A DNA stretch of 64,000 nt from Eopsaltria australis. Its lineage: Eukaryota; Chordata; Aves; Passeriformes; Petroicidae. The notes under the pieces were generated by a model. The model searched no databases and was not told the DNA's origin. It saw nothing but the letters and a program-made list of their open reading frames with translations. The first letter of the stretch is position 1, and each line of letters begins with the position of its first letter. Positions 63,301 through 64,000 of the stretch are shown here, piece by piece. The DNA is taken from contig JAVTVJ010000294.1 of assembly GCA_034509425.1 (NCBI GenBank), positions 434,001 to 498,000 on the forward strand. The letters run 5' to 3'. A program made the position numbers and the translations under genes.

Positions 63301-64000
63301 TAGCTAAGACTGCTAACCAGGTCCTAATTTCTAGCTGTCTTCTACAGTGTTGGAGCATTCTTAAGAAATCATTTCTGTACATATGGTTCCACTAATAACA
63401 CATACCCTGCTCCATTCCCAGTCTCATTCATATGCCTGAATGTTCACAAAGTGTTTGACAAAAATACTCTCACGTTGCAAAAGCTGAAAAGGCTGTTGTC
63501 TTTTAACAAAGACCTCTAATGCCAGAACTGGAATGAAGCTATACGGTGTGATTTGATATCGCAGCATTGAGCAAGCTATGGTAGCTAACATGTGCATGTA
63601 ATATACTTAGCTGAGAAATAATTTCATTCACCTTAATTTGCCCTCCCTGAAATCTGAAAGAAGTTTCCTTAGATTTTATTTGGCACATGTAACAAAACTT
63701 CCAAGAATGGCTATTTGAAAGGACTTAAAGAACCCAGTTGCCTTTCTCTAACAGTGTCAAGGCCACAAGAGGAACTTGCCATGAGATGATAAGCCACCAC
63801 AGGGTACTTCAGATAAGCATAGAAGGGAGGAATTTGCAACAGGAAGGCAGCAATTCCAGGCCTACCAGGGGTAACACCAGGTTAGCACATTCAGGTTAAC
63901 ACATCTGGACAAAAATTTCCACTCTGGCGAACTGTGGGAAAAGAAACAACTCCCATACACATCACCCCATTAGGGGAATGGCACCTGTGACCACCCTGTG
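60321..64000. other. No gene recognised; non-coding DNA
   Basis: Downstream of the CR1 copy the sequence is unique and AT-rich. The frame 62801-63214 + (137 codons) has no recognisable motif and is within chance length. A polypyrimidine tract ending in CAG (61681-61702) resembles a splice acceptor, but the following sequence is closed in all frames within a short distance. Confidence 0.7.
62353..62376. repeat. 10-bp inverted repeat with 4-base loop
   Basis: ATATTAAGAT and ATCTTAATAT are exact complements around CTAA. It is almost all A/T, so a chance origin is likely, and it is recorded as structure only. Confidence 0.8.

Noticed and set aside
1..64000. CRISPR arrays, operons, insertion sequences, phage or other prokaryotic systems
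   Set aside because: There are no regularly spaced repeats, no dense coding and no Shine-Dalgarno-led frames, and the sequence is clearly vertebrate-like with a CR1 LINE.
1..64000. Endogenous retrovirus or LTR element
   Set aside because: No paired long terminal repeats, primer-binding site or reverse-transcriptase-like frame was seen.

Overview
The window looks like AT-rich, CpG-poor vertebrate nuclear DNA, most likely from a bird. The firmest evidence is one 5'-truncated CR1 LINE of about 300 bp at 60021-60320 on the minus strand, with a typical CR1 3' end including the ATTCTATG-type terminal repeat. CR1 is the dominant interspersed repeat of bird genomes. The absence of Alu/B1/L1-like sequence and the very low density of recognisable repeats agree with a bird. 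I cannot name the species or the locus.

I see no convincing protein-coding gene, exon, tRNA, rRNA or other RNA gene. Open frames are short and overlap on both strands. The longest ATG-initiated one is 153 codons (6356-6817 +). A stop-codon frequency of about 6-7 percent, expected at this composition, gives a longest stop-free run of roughly 130 codons over six frames by my rough estimate, so these frames are what chance produces. None shows a domain or motif I recognise. The window is best read as intergenic or deep-intronic sequence. I cannot exclude short exons of a gene lying mostly outside it.

Layout: 1-6.7 kb is featureless apart from a purine/pyrimidine palindrome and a C-run. 6.7-20 kb carries a possible MIR-like relic, four unusually good inverted repeats (7362, 8972, 9853, 17740), a G-rich run and A-rich stretches. 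20-35 kb has small tandem repeats (17-bp x3 at 23259 and 10-bp x3 at 31547) and a possible CTCF-like site at 34606. 35.6-36.6 kb holds two candidate ancient SINE relics in the same orientation and a long near-palindrome. 36.6-48.7 kb is quiet except for a bulged hairpin at 41896. At 48.7-48.9 kb there is a local CpG cluster. 49-60 kb has poly(A), poly(T) and (TA)n tracts and three inverted repeats. The CR1 copy follows at 60.0-60.3 kb, and the rest is featureless.

No set of genes works together here, and I found no new biological system that I can defend. The items most worth checking are the hairpins, the tRNA-like SINE relic and the CpG cluster.
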